Part shown: one piece after another, positions 37,401 through 49,400 of the stretch | How positions within the stretch are numbered: position 1 is the first letter of the stretch | Layout of the letters: each line of letters opens with the position of its first letter | Source of the DNA: Ananas comosus | Taxonomy: Eukaryota; Streptophyta; Magnoliopsida; Poales; Bromeliaceae | Length of the DNA stretch: 64,000 nucleotides | NCBI RefSeq assembly: GCF_001540865.1 | Contig: NC_033621.1 | Location: forward strand, 16,033,018-16,097,017 | Direction: 5' to 3' | Notes under the pieces: generated by a model | Databases searched by the model: none | Told to the model about the DNA's origin: nothing | The model's input: the letters and a program-made list of their open reading frames with translations, nothing else | Program-made: the position numbers and the translations under genes

Positions 37401-40400
37401 GCCGCCGACTCCGCCGATCTTCCCACTAGGTCTAAGCAGGCATAAGCAGATAGATAGATATCTAAGTAAAGCTGATGCATATTAAAAGAATTGCAATGTT
37501 CTACTATGCCTTGAGAAACAAGAGTAAACAATATAGCCATGTAATTGCTAACATGCTACTATAGCTCTATCAAGTATGAATGCAATTCTACCATGATCAA
37601 TATGCACAATATGCCCAATTTGCATAATTCTCTTGAGTTTATTACCCAATCATCCGACTGGCCCATAGGCGCGCCCTCAACTCACATCTCAAATCCGTCT
37701 ATGAAAGGGGACTCGAACCACCCGAGGGACTGTCTGCGGGACCCCACATAGGCTATCCCTTGGGACCCCACATAAGCTATCCCAATCGATTCACGTGCCA
37801 AACTCCAGAGCTCACACTACTAGTGCGGAGCGACCGCCACAAGCGCTGAACAGACAATGTGAGTATGATCTCCCTCGTCCAATGAGGATTTCTTGTCACT
37901 AGGACTATTATACCACAAGTGTTCTTTTAACACTAAGCTCTAATGCCACTCGTCAAGTTATTTACTTGGTACACATGCCACTCGTCATGATGCAATATCC
38001 CGACTACTCTAGTCATGTGTCATCATATTCATCCATGCAAGATCAAGTTATTGTTTAACTTATCTCTATAGGATTCTATGTCACAAAGCTCATTCTCATG
38101 CACCCTAAATCCACATGCCAAGCCTAATATGCCGCATTACAAGGAAGCATGCAAGAATAGTAAAAGTAACTACTAGACACCCTATCATGCACAATACTAC
38201 ACAAGGAGTATGATCAATATTAAAATACTTAGACATAGGAAGAAGCCCAGTTGCTTCGGGATGGACACCCCCCACCTCTTGGGTAATGTCGCAATGCTAG
38301 GTACTCGATTTCGCGATCCTCGATCGTCGCTCTTGCTCTTCGGTCAACACGAAGCCCCGAACACTTGATTCGGCTATAACTTCGCACCCGCTCGACGAAT
38401 GCTCAATCCGTCGCTTCCCACACGTTTAGACACCTAACAATTAGGTTAATACATGATCAATTTAGATCAAAACCCCTCATTTCCAAAAACTCCAATTTGG
38501 AGCCCTAGGTTTGCCCAATGCAAGAATCCCTCCTTGGAGCTCTAGATTCATGCATAGTCCATCTATTAGAGAAGCTAGGGTTCCAACAAAACCATTTCTA
38601 AAGGATAAAAATCCATCTAGAAGGATCTACCATGAAAGCTCTCAAAGCTTACCTCAAGAAGCTTGCTCCAATGGTGGAGAGGAAGAAGAAGATGAAGCTA
38701 ATCCTTCCTTGGCCTTGATCTCCACCAAAATCCACTCCTATACCTTCTAGAGAGAGAGGAGGAGAGTCTAGAGAGAGAGAGGGAGCTAGGTTATGTTTGG
38801 GAGAGAAATGAGGGAGAGAGAGAGCTCATTCTCCTCTCTATACCCCTCAACTCATGTAACAATTGCTAATAAACCCCTCCACTTTGCCTCTCTTGACCTG
38901 CCCAAACTGGGCATTTTTCGTGCTCGGAGACCGGTCTGTCCCTAGAGAGACCGGTCCCCGAGAGCACCACTCTCGGGCAAAAGCTCTCTGCTAGCTTTCA
39001 CACGTACGGGGACCGGTCCCCGAGAGTAGAACTCTCAGGACTTAGCCAAATTTCCTCTTTTTCGCTGGATACACTTACGGGAACCGGTCCTCGCCTGAGG
39101 GACCGGACCCCGAGAGTAAACTTTGCGCGCAGAGTCTTCTGCCGCAGTTTCAGCTTACGGGGATCGGTCTCTCCCACCAGGGACCGGTCCCCGAGAGCAA
39201 AATCTGCCAAGTGCAGATTTCTTCACAACTCGCTCTTGCGGATCCATTGCAATGCACTTTTTGGGTTTTCGACTTCTTCGGCCTTTCCGAAGCGCACCCA
39301 ATCGACAATTAGTCGATTCTAAACGAAGTCCAACTCTCGTATTTCGAGAATTCACTCCTTACACCCTAGGTGGCTTCTCTCCGCGAGACACTTTGTTCTT
39401 CCGCTCAATCGCCATGGTTGTTTAGCTCACCAAGGCGATATTATGAACACTGAAGAAGGGAAGCTCATCACTGATGCCCTCCTGTAGGCCCGCAGTGTAT
39501 TTACGAAAAACGTGTGGATCGTCAAGGGAGAAGCCAAGCGCCAAGGCTTGGCGTCGGAAGTCGGTATAGTCCTACACTGTCTAGTTGCGCCTTTAGCACA
39601 GGATATGCCAACGCTTCCATCGCTCTTCTTCATATCACATAAGGTTGAACTCCTGGCAGATCAGTAGTTTAAGCTGACTGCAGGTGAAATCTCCGTTGGC
39701 GGAAGTTTAGAAAGTGGCCTTCCACCAAGTCAATACATGACCTACAAATTTTAGTTTTGTTAAAATTACCTTTTCCGCATTGCTATAGTTGTAGAGGTCG
39801 AAGTACGTCTCCAATAGGTCAAGCCAGGCGTCCAACTTTTCAACATCGACAACACCGTCGTAGTTGGGGATCTCGAACTTAGCCTCAACCTTAAATGGTT
39901 GCGACCTCCCTTTTGCAAACGACGAAGCTATGCTTCCGTCATCGTCGGAGTCGTCATCATCTCGCACACCTGAGGCATCCTTGGCAGTGCCCTTTATCGG
40001 CATCACAAGCGTCTTTGGTGTTCCCGAGGGTCGGCCGCGTTTCTCCACCGCCATTGCCGATGGTGCTACAGATTGGACCTTGATCCAATCTAAGACGGTC
40101 TTCATGACGTCAGACAGCGCGGCGACCTTAGCGACAAGGTCGAATGGCGTCGCTATCTTCTCGTCTGCAGACATGGTAGGCACGCTCTTCGTTTTCCTCA
40201 TCGGTGGCTTGCGAAAGATGTCAAGAATGGAGAGTTGTTCGCAGGTAGATTTGTAGATGCTTTTGGTTCGCACTATGCACCAAGGTCAGATGCTCTAATA
40301 CCACTTGATCGTTGGAGAAAAAGCAATGTTGCAGCGCGTCCCCGATGGATATCTGAAACCAGATTAAAGAGAAAAGAAAAAAAACACTATTTTTATGTGG

Positions 40401-43400
40401 AAGAGTTTGTATATTTACTCTCTCTAAACTGAAGTGACTTTAAAAGAGCTAGTAGGGCCTTTAGTTATAGCCTTCAGGCTTACAAGAAAAGAAGAAAATA
40501 TTTGAAAATTAACATTTTTATCCTTATCCAAATTGGTTCTATTCTTATCCAATTTGGTTGAACAGTTTTGATCCTTCTTCTGGTCCCCGGAAACCACCTC
40601 GATTCTTATCCTAACCGTAGTTGGAACGTCTGCAATGGTTGAAACTTATCCGAAATGTTTGATCGTCGAGGATCAATTGATAAATACAAAACAACATTTA
40701 TTGCCAAAGGGGTTTACACAAAATAAAGGCGTTGACTATTTTGATGCATATGCACCTATTGCTAGATTAGCAACTATCAGAGTTTTAATTGCACTTGCTT
40801 CTATCAATAAACTTGTTATTCATCAAATTGATGCAAAATTGCATTTCTTACATGGAGAATTAGATGAAAAAGTTTTATATGAAACAACCTGAAGGCTTTC
40901 TTATTCCTGGACAAGAGCATGAAGTGTGTAAACTTTTTAAGTCATTGCATAGGCTTAAATAAGCACCAAAACAAATGCATAAAAAATTTGATCAGATAGA
41001 TTGTTCTTTCCAATAGTTAAAAAACTAACCAATGTGACAAATGTGTTCATAATTATGTTTCCAAATGGTAAAGGTACTATTATTTGTCTCTATGTTGATG
41101 ATATTTTAACTTTTGGGTAATAGTCTCTATGTTGATGATATTTTAACTTTTCGCACTAATCTTGAGCATGTACAAAATCCTAAAAAAAGTTTATTTTACA
41201 CTTTTAATATGAAAGATATAGGTGAGGATTATGTTACTAAGGAAATTTAAATTATTTGTGATATTAATAGTGTGTTTTTAACTTAGTCTCACTATATCAA
41301 AATGATTCTTAGAATAATTTAGTTGTTTTGATTGTACTCCTGTTTCCACTCCTTTTGATCCTAATTTGAAGTTGATTCGCAATACTACTAGATCAGTTAA
41401 TAGGTTAGAATATTCTAAAATTATTAATAGTTTGATGTATGTCATGTCTTGTGTAGTGTACCGAGTCCTCAATGCGCAAAACCGAGCTTTAGTCAAAATT
41501 GACCAAAGTGTGGTATTGGACGATTTTGAGTGGTCTGTTGAGTGTTCCGAGTAATCGGAATGACTTACAAGGGTATAAGGGACAAAAAAGGACCTTGGAG
41601 AGCAAGATTTGAGATTTTCGAAAATTTTCGTGTTCGGAGTGCTCTCGGGGTCCGGACACTTGTAGGGTTCGGACCCCGTACATAGGAAAACGTGAAGTTG
41701 AGTAAAATTGTCATTTGAAGAGGGGCTTTGGTGCAAATGTGCAAGTGGAGGCTTTATATGAGGGTGTTAACTCATTTTCTCTCATTCTCCATTTGAACCA
41801 AAAAAGAAGACTCTCTTTCTCTCTCTAAAACCTCTCTCTTTCTCTCTCTCCAAGGGTTACTCCAATGGTGGGGTTTTGATGGAGAAAAGCTTGCTTAGTG
41901 ATGAAGCAACCTCTTGTACAAGCTTGGCCTGGGAGAGAGCTTTGATTTGAGGTAAGCTTTAAGAGATTTAAGGGTTAATGGTTAGGGTTTTGTGTAAATC
42001 CCTTTGAAATGTGATTAATGGAAACCCTAGATGATTCTAAACCATCTTATTACAAGATTCATGATGAGATTTGGATTATAAGCCATATAAGGGATTCTAG
42101 GGTTTCAAAAGAGGGTTTTGTAAGTGCATGGGTTTTGATCTTAATTGATCCCTTAATTCCGCAATTGAAGGTAAAGCTGACGCGGTGGATCGCTTAGATT
42201 GAGGTTTCGTTGAGCTTGTGGTGGTTGATTTGGAGAAATTGCCGTTTCGGCTTCGTTTGCCACAGTCGGGAGAAATCGACGACGATAAATTACGCAGCTT
42301 GGCTTTCCTGCTTCGTGGCGTCGACACGGGATCGGGGGTGCTATCCGAAATAGCCGAATTTCATTCTATGTCTAAGTTTTATATTTTGATCATATAGCAT
42401 CATGCATTGTTAGTATGTTAGAAACTTATTAGTTCTTGGTAAATTCATGCTTAGTGTGAGAGATGATAATCCATATTGCATGATACTTGTAGGTGTATAT
42501 TATATGCATGATGTTGAGGTAGATGGATATATGTGTATGTATGAGATGCTAGAGGACATATGCATGCGAATATGATTTGAGAATATGCTAGATATGTTGC
42601 ATGAAAACCATAGATGCTCTTATTGCATAATGCGAAGATAGTTGTATATATGCATGTTGCATGAATGGCTAGTGAACATAAGCATGTTGACATATTGTGA
42701 GAATATGCTAGATTCATGTGAATTAGATATGTGGACATGTTGTGAGAATATGCTAGATATGTGCGTGAGCTGCTAGAGGGCATATGTATGTAGACCTATT
42801 ATGATAATTGGAAAATATTGCATATGTAGTGAAAGAAGAGCAAAAGAGCATACCCTCTTGAATTGTATTAACAAATATATATAGTACAAGAGATTGTCTT
42901 ACTATAGTAACAATGACTACTATAATAAGAGTATAACTAGGATTACATACTATATAATCCTACTCTATAGAAGGCAATAATACATAGTATCCTAATATAT
43001 CGTAACATCCCCCCGCAAGCTAAGCATCCGGTGGTCGGATGCGAAAATTGAGCCGCAATATCGAAAACCGAGAGGATGACAGGGGCTTGGTGAAAATATC
43101 GGCAAGTTGCTTGTCAGAAGGAAAATGAATTAAGACCAAATCACCAAACTGAACTTTTTCCCGCAAGAACTGATGGTCGAGTTCAATGTGCTTCGTGCGA
43201 GCATGGAGAAAAGGATTGGCCGCAAGGTAGGTGGTGCTGAGATTATCGCAATAAATACTGATAGAGCGCCATAAGAAAACACGAAGGTCACGAAGAAGAC
43301 GACGAATCCAGACTGTCTCAGCAAGTGTGTAGGCTACAGCACGATACTCTGCTTCAGAACTAGAACGAAAAATGGTGGGTTGTTTCTTAGCGGATCAGGA

Positions 43401-46400
43401 GATAAGATTTGGCCTGAGAAAAATGCAATATTCAGAAGTAAAGCGACGTGTATCCGGGCAACCAGCCCAATCAGCATCAGCAAAGGCCACAAGAGAAGAA
43501 TTATCGCAGTGAGAGATAGGAAGGCCAAAAGATAGCGTCCCCCGAATATAACGCAGAATACGCTTGACCGCTTGCATGTGCGGTTCACGAGGTGCACGGA
43601 GATACTGGGCAACAGAGTTGACGGCATATGAAATGTCCGGTCTGGTGAAAGTGAGATACTGGAGAGCACCAACTATCTGACGATAAGTGTATGGATCCTC
43701 AAGAAGATGCCCCTCATGAGAAGAGAGACGAGATGTTGGCGAAAGAAGACTAGAAACGGGCTTACTGTCAAGAAAACCATGTCGCTGAAGCAATTGATGC
43801 GCATATTTTTGTTGAGATAGATGAAGACCAGATGGAGAGCGATGAACCTCAATACCCAAAAAATAATGCAGCGGTCCGAGATCCTTCATGGCAAATTCGC
43901 GTTGTAAAGTAACGATAAGAGCATCGAGAAGAGATGAGGAACTGCCGGTGACAATAATATCATCAACATACAAGAGGAGAACAAGAGTGCCAGAGGAAGA
44001 ATGACAAACAAACATTGAGGGATCAGCAGTGCTGCCAACAAAACCAATCTCAGAAAGAAAAGAAGTGAAGCGCTGAAACCAAGCCCGAGGAGCTTGTTTG
44101 AGACCATATATTGCTTTGCGTAGACGGCAAACGTGACTAGGAAGTGAAGGATGCACAAAGTCAGGTGGTTGTTTCATATAAACCTCCTCAAAGAGTGCTA
44201 TGAAGAAAGGCATTCTTCATATCAAGTTGTCGGAGAGACCATCCAGAGGAGAGGGCGACCGAAATAACAGTACGAATAGTGGTCGGCTTGACAACCGGAG
44301 AAAAAGTCTCATCAAAATCAATACCTTGTTGTTGTTTGTAACCCTGAGCCACTAGTCGAGCTTTGAGACGCTCAAGAGAGCCATCCGCCTTCTGTTTGAC
44401 TTTGTAGACCCATTTACAGCCAATAAGATTGACAGAAGGAGGAGCAGGAACAAGCTCACAAGTATTATTGGTGAGTAATGCATCAAATTCTTCAGCCATG
44501 GCAACACGCCAACCTGCATCCTGAAAAGTTTCATAAAAAGTGGTAGGCTCAGTAGGAAGAGTAGTATGTGTAGAAGCTAGGAAGGAGGTAGACCCGGCAA
44601 AATTCTTAGCCATAGATCGAGTAAGCATAGAGTGTGTTCGGATTGGTAAAGAAGGCTCAGCAGGCTAAGGTGAAGGTGGCCTGTCAGATGTGGAAGGCGT
44701 CAACTCAACAGGAGAAGGTGAAGCTGTAGCAGCAGTAGGTCGAAGGGTGTGTCGTCTGGTATAGACTCGGAGTTCAGGTGGACTAGCAACAGTGGCAACA
44801 TATTCATCACTAACCTGTGTGACATCATGATTCAAGGTGGAAGGAAAAGTCGATACAGCCTCAGACGGTGAAACAGATGCATTTGAACCAATGTCCGTAG
44901 AAGGGCGTGTGAAAAAAAAACCAGAGATGGCATCAAGAGAGGAAGGACTTTCGCCCAATAAGGGAGGATTAGAAAGAAAATGTTGAAACATTTGAAAATT
45001 TAAGGTAGTGGGGGAAGGTGAGGAAGAAAATTTAGATAGACAAGAGTAAGGAAAAACAGTTTCAACAAAAGTAACATGGCGAGAAATAAAAACGTTACCA
45101 GTGCTCGGATAGAGGCAGCGAAAGCCTTTATGTTTGTCAGAAAGGCCCAAGAAAACACAAGTAAGTGATCGGGGAGAGAGCTTGTGATCTGCAATGTCCT
45201 GAACATCGGGATAACACAAACATCCAAAGACTCTGATAAGTTGCAAGTCAGGAGAAGCACAACCATGAAGAATGTCATATAGTGACCGCCCATTTAAAAC
45301 AGTAAGAGACGGGAGTCGATTTACAAGAAAAACAGCAGTTTGAATGACCTCAGCCCAAAAACGAGGAGGCAAGCCAGCTTGAAACAATAGACTTCGAACA
45401 ATGTTAGATAAATGTCTATGTTTTCTCTCAGCAAGGCCATTTTGTTGAGTGTAAGGACAAGAAAATCGGTGAATAATTCCATTTTGTGAGCAAAAACTAG
45501 AAAACTGATCATTTACAAATTCCGTACCATTGTCAAATTGAAAAAATTTTATTGCGCTGTGAAATATATTGTCAACCATCTTCTTGAACTCCAGAAATTT
45601 GTCAAAAACTTCATGTTTAAATTTTAAAAGATAAAGCCCGGAAAATCTAGAATAATCGTTGATAAAAATAACATAATATTTGTATCCAGAAACCGAGGGC
45701 ACAGGTGATTGCCAAACATCAGAATGAACAATATGAAAAGGAAAAGCAGACTGAGATTCCGAATCATGAAATGAGAGTTTAACATGTTTTCCCATATTAC
45801 AAGCATTGCAGACAGATAATTTCAGTGCAGAATCAGAAACAATTTTATTGTTTTTAATAAATGTAGAAAGAATAGGAAAACTAGGATGGCCTAACCGTCT
45901 ATGCCAGACATCTCCACTAAACCTAGATGCAACAAGAGCTAGTTGTTGCTTATTCCCTACACTTGCAAGTTTAGAAGAAATTGGATAAAGTGATGTTCCC
46001 GAGCTAGGACATCGAAGAAGCTCCTTCCCTGTTTCCTTGTCCTTCACAGAGAAACCAGTAGAGTCAAATTCAAAAAGAGAATTATTATCTTGACAGAATT
46101 TACGCACTGAAAGTAAATTTCTCTTAATAGTAGGAACAACAAGAACATTTTTGAGAGCAAAAGAGTTAGAAGATGTATTCAATTGAGTTTCACCTGTCTG
46201 AGAAATATCAAGTAAATTTCTATTACCAACAAGAATTTTTTCATGCCCACTATAAGGTTTAGAAGATGAGAGAATACTAGAGTTTGCGGTCATATGATTT
46301 GATGCTCCGGTATCCGGACACCAGACCTCCTCACCGAGTTCGTGAAGGTTCATAGCAGCAAAGATCTGAAGAACTTCATCAGCAGCGAAAGAATGATTGA

Positions 46401-49400
46401 AGTGTTGTCTGCACTGAAGAGCAGAATGATTGAACTTTCCACATATCTGACATTGTATGCCAGACTTCGGAATATACGGTTGTTGATTTGGAATGTAAGA
46501 TTGTTGAGGATAATTGGGTTGAGACTGTGGGTAGATTCCAGGAGATCCATGACCAGAGTAGTGTCTACCATGCTGTCCTCGGCCTCCACAATATCTACCT
46601 CCACGACCTCCACGATTACCACGTCCACGATTGGCATAAAGAGCTTCACCGTCAATAGTGCGAATAGTAGAGGACGTAGTCACACTAGTATGACGCTGGA
46701 CTTCTGTTTCTTCTTGCATCAAGAGTGGACAAAGTTGTTCAAAAGTTGGCTTATTTCTGTGTGTTTAGAGCACTAACAAAACCTCGATATTCCTCTGGTA
46801 GCCCTAGAAGAACAGTCCTGACCAAATTATGGTCTGACTCGATTTCACCAATTGCCTGAAGAGCATTACTAATCGTCTTGATCTTTTGCATGTAATCACT
46901 CATGCTTATTGAGCCTTTCTTGATGCTCCGCAATTCAAACTTTAGAGAAAAAGCCGTGGAAGCAGTCTTATCAAGAAAATATGCCTCAATAATTCTCCAA
47001 GCATCATATGCAGTTTTAAGTGAGCTAGAAACAACCATATGTAATATACTAAGAGATAAAGTGGCATTAATCCATGAAAGTATAGTAGTATTGTCCTTTT
47101 TCCAACTACATATTCAGGATTTATAACCTTCTTATCAGCAGTATCGATAGTTTGAGAAGGCACAACACTAGTTCCGTCCACATGTGTTGTAACACCAAAA
47201 CTTTCTAGAACATTAAGAAAGACTTGTTTCCACACAAGATATATGGAATCGGTGAATTCTAGTGATATAAGAGTTTTGATGTTAACAATTGGCAAATTTG
47301 AGGTAGAAGAAGACATGTTTACCACCTGATTTCTACCATACGAGAGAGGAACCACTTATCACCAAATAAGATCAACCGCACCAAGGAAAGAACCGAGCGA
47401 TACGAGCAATCAACAGTAGGATAGTCCAAGCGGCACTAGAGGAGCAAAGAGGAACCACAAAAAAGGCTGAAAATACTATAGTAGAGGCATTGTAGCACTA
47501 CCGGTACTATAGCGATGGTACTGTAGCAGTACTGTAGCGATAGTACTGTAGCAGTACCAGGGAGATAGAAAACCAAAAGAAAAGACACCTATGAAAGAAG
47601 GTGAGACTTATGGTGGATGGTGGCTTTGGATCGATATCCCCACATTAGGGTTCCCGCTCTGATACCATGTAAGAAGGGCAAAAGAGCATACCCTCTTGAG
47701 TTGTATTAACGAATATATATAGTATAAGAGATTGTCTTACTATAGTAATAATGACTACTATAGTAAGAGTTTAACTAGGAGTACATACTATATAATACTA
47801 CTCTATAAAAGGCAATAATACATAGTATCCTAATATATCGTAACATGTAGCATATCCTCACTCATGAGAATTATGAACTTGGCATTATGAGAATTAGGAT
47901 ATGGGATTCCCGAGGTCCTCGGGCAGGAGGACTTGAGCATATTGCATATGTGGTCTATGGTAAGTATTACATGCCTTGTGACGGATAGGGATGTGGGAAT
48001 TCCGCGGTCCTCGGGTGGGAAGACTATGATCATACTCGCGTCGTCTGTATCTGTTTGGCTTGTGGATGGTCGCGCCTTCCAAGCAGTGAGCTCCGGAGTT
48101 GTATCACAGTGAGATACAAAAACGGGAGGTCCCTCCCGACAGACGGTCACAGTCGCATGACAATGTGTGGCGAGTGGTTCGACCTTCGGGCTAATCGATT
48201 GGATTTGGATCAAGGCATGATTATGGCATTTCATATAGTTGCATACATGGTAGAACATTGATAGATGACATTGTTCATGACATAGTAGAACTTATACTTG
48301 TTGACATGTTTGGTAAAGGCATAGTGATATCATTTGAAGCATGTTATAGATGTATATGAGCAAGTTGGGCTTATTGTTTCTATCTATTACTTCCTTGTCA
48401 TACTGACCTTTCTATTGTCTCTATGCCTTCTTAGACCTAGTGGAAAAATTGGCGGGGTCGGCGGCCGAACGCACTGGGAACTTTGTTTAGTTCTCACACC
48501 CTGTTTTTACAGAGCTAAGTACGAGCGCATTCGTCGAGGACGCAGTATGGGCATCGAGCCCTAGATAGTGTGGACCACCGAGACTAGATCATTACCCTCA
48601 AGTATAGCAAGAAAAGAAAAGAAATGTATAACCCTTTGTGAAAGAAATGTAATGTAAATGTGAGGTGATCATGTTGTATAAATTGAGAGATTAAGTTATA
48701 AAGAATGTATGTATTTCCTATGTGAAATGTGATGTAATAGATAGCTTAAATTCTCTTGTATCTGTGATTGCCTCTCGTAAATGTTTGATACTAATATCTT
48801 TTGTTTAGATATGTATGCATAGACTTTGTTACGCCTTGGGCGGACAGGGGAAACTCTGTCCGTTCGGCGGGTCTGTTTTGGGCCCGAGTTGTCCAAATTG
48901 GCGGCTTTGGGTCGTGACATACTTGTACTAGCCGGTATCACATTTGTTATTGGCAAATTAAGTAGATTTACCAGTAACCCAAGAAATAAAGATTAGCATG
49001 CTATCTATAGAGTTTTGAAAATTTTAGAGTTTTGAAAATTTTGAAAAAGACCATGACCTAAGAAATTTTCTTTTTGAGAGAATGGTAGATGGTACCACCT
49101 TGTACATTTAAAAAAAAATGAACTTAGCTGGAAATATAAAGCAACTAGGCTTCGAACTTGGGATCTCGAGTACCTACCATCAAGCCCTTTGCCACTTGCA
49201 CTAGGGACGGTCAGTAAATATAAAATTTTCTATAGTTGATATCCAACGATATTAGAAGGCTATATAGATGCCAATTGGATGACAGAAAGAAAAAATCATG
49301 CACCTATAAGTGGATGAATATTTTCATTAAGTGGGGATACGATTTTTTGCGGTTCCAAGAAACAGACATGTATAGCAGACTCTACCAAGGCAGCAGAATT

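Larger units (their letters stand above)
34312..39363 (-). mobile_element. Gypsy G1: 5' half of a Ty3/gypsy (chromovirus-like) element
   Basis: It has a 5' LTR (36910-39363), a tRNA-Met primer site, gag-protease (36486 to about 34791) and the first part of RT (34557-34312). The rest of pol and the 3' LTR are missing; the break abuts an LTR fragment in the other orientation. On the right it interrupts the gag of another gypsy fragment (G2). Confidence 0.82.
42830..47845 (-). mobile_element. Copia-2: complete Ty1/copia element, 5016 bp, inactive
   Basis: Two 178-bp LTRs (about 94% identical by my count, 11 differences) are flanked by the exact duplication TGTAG (42825-42829 and 47846-47850). 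The primer site adjoins the 5' LTR and a G-rich polypurine tract adjoins the 3' LTR. Gag and pol are complete in order but broken by frameshifts near 47096, 46740 and 44196 and by stops near 44667 and 43394. Confidence 0.92.
41452..48919 (+). mobile_element. Solo LTR S4, about 2.45 kb net, split by copia-2
   Basis: The start TGTAGTGTACCGAGTCC and end GGGTCGTGACA are flanked by TCTTG (41447-41451) and by ACTTG one base after the end. LTR sequence is 41452-42829 and 47851-48919. GAG|GTAAGC is at 41952, the hairpin at 48478, and the acceptor-like TTACAG ends at 48512. Confidence 0.8.

Noticed and set aside
49140..49175. Functional tRNA gene
   Set aside because: A B-box-like TTCGAA segment is present, but there is no complete cloverleaf. 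The unit is bounded by direct repeats as a SINE.
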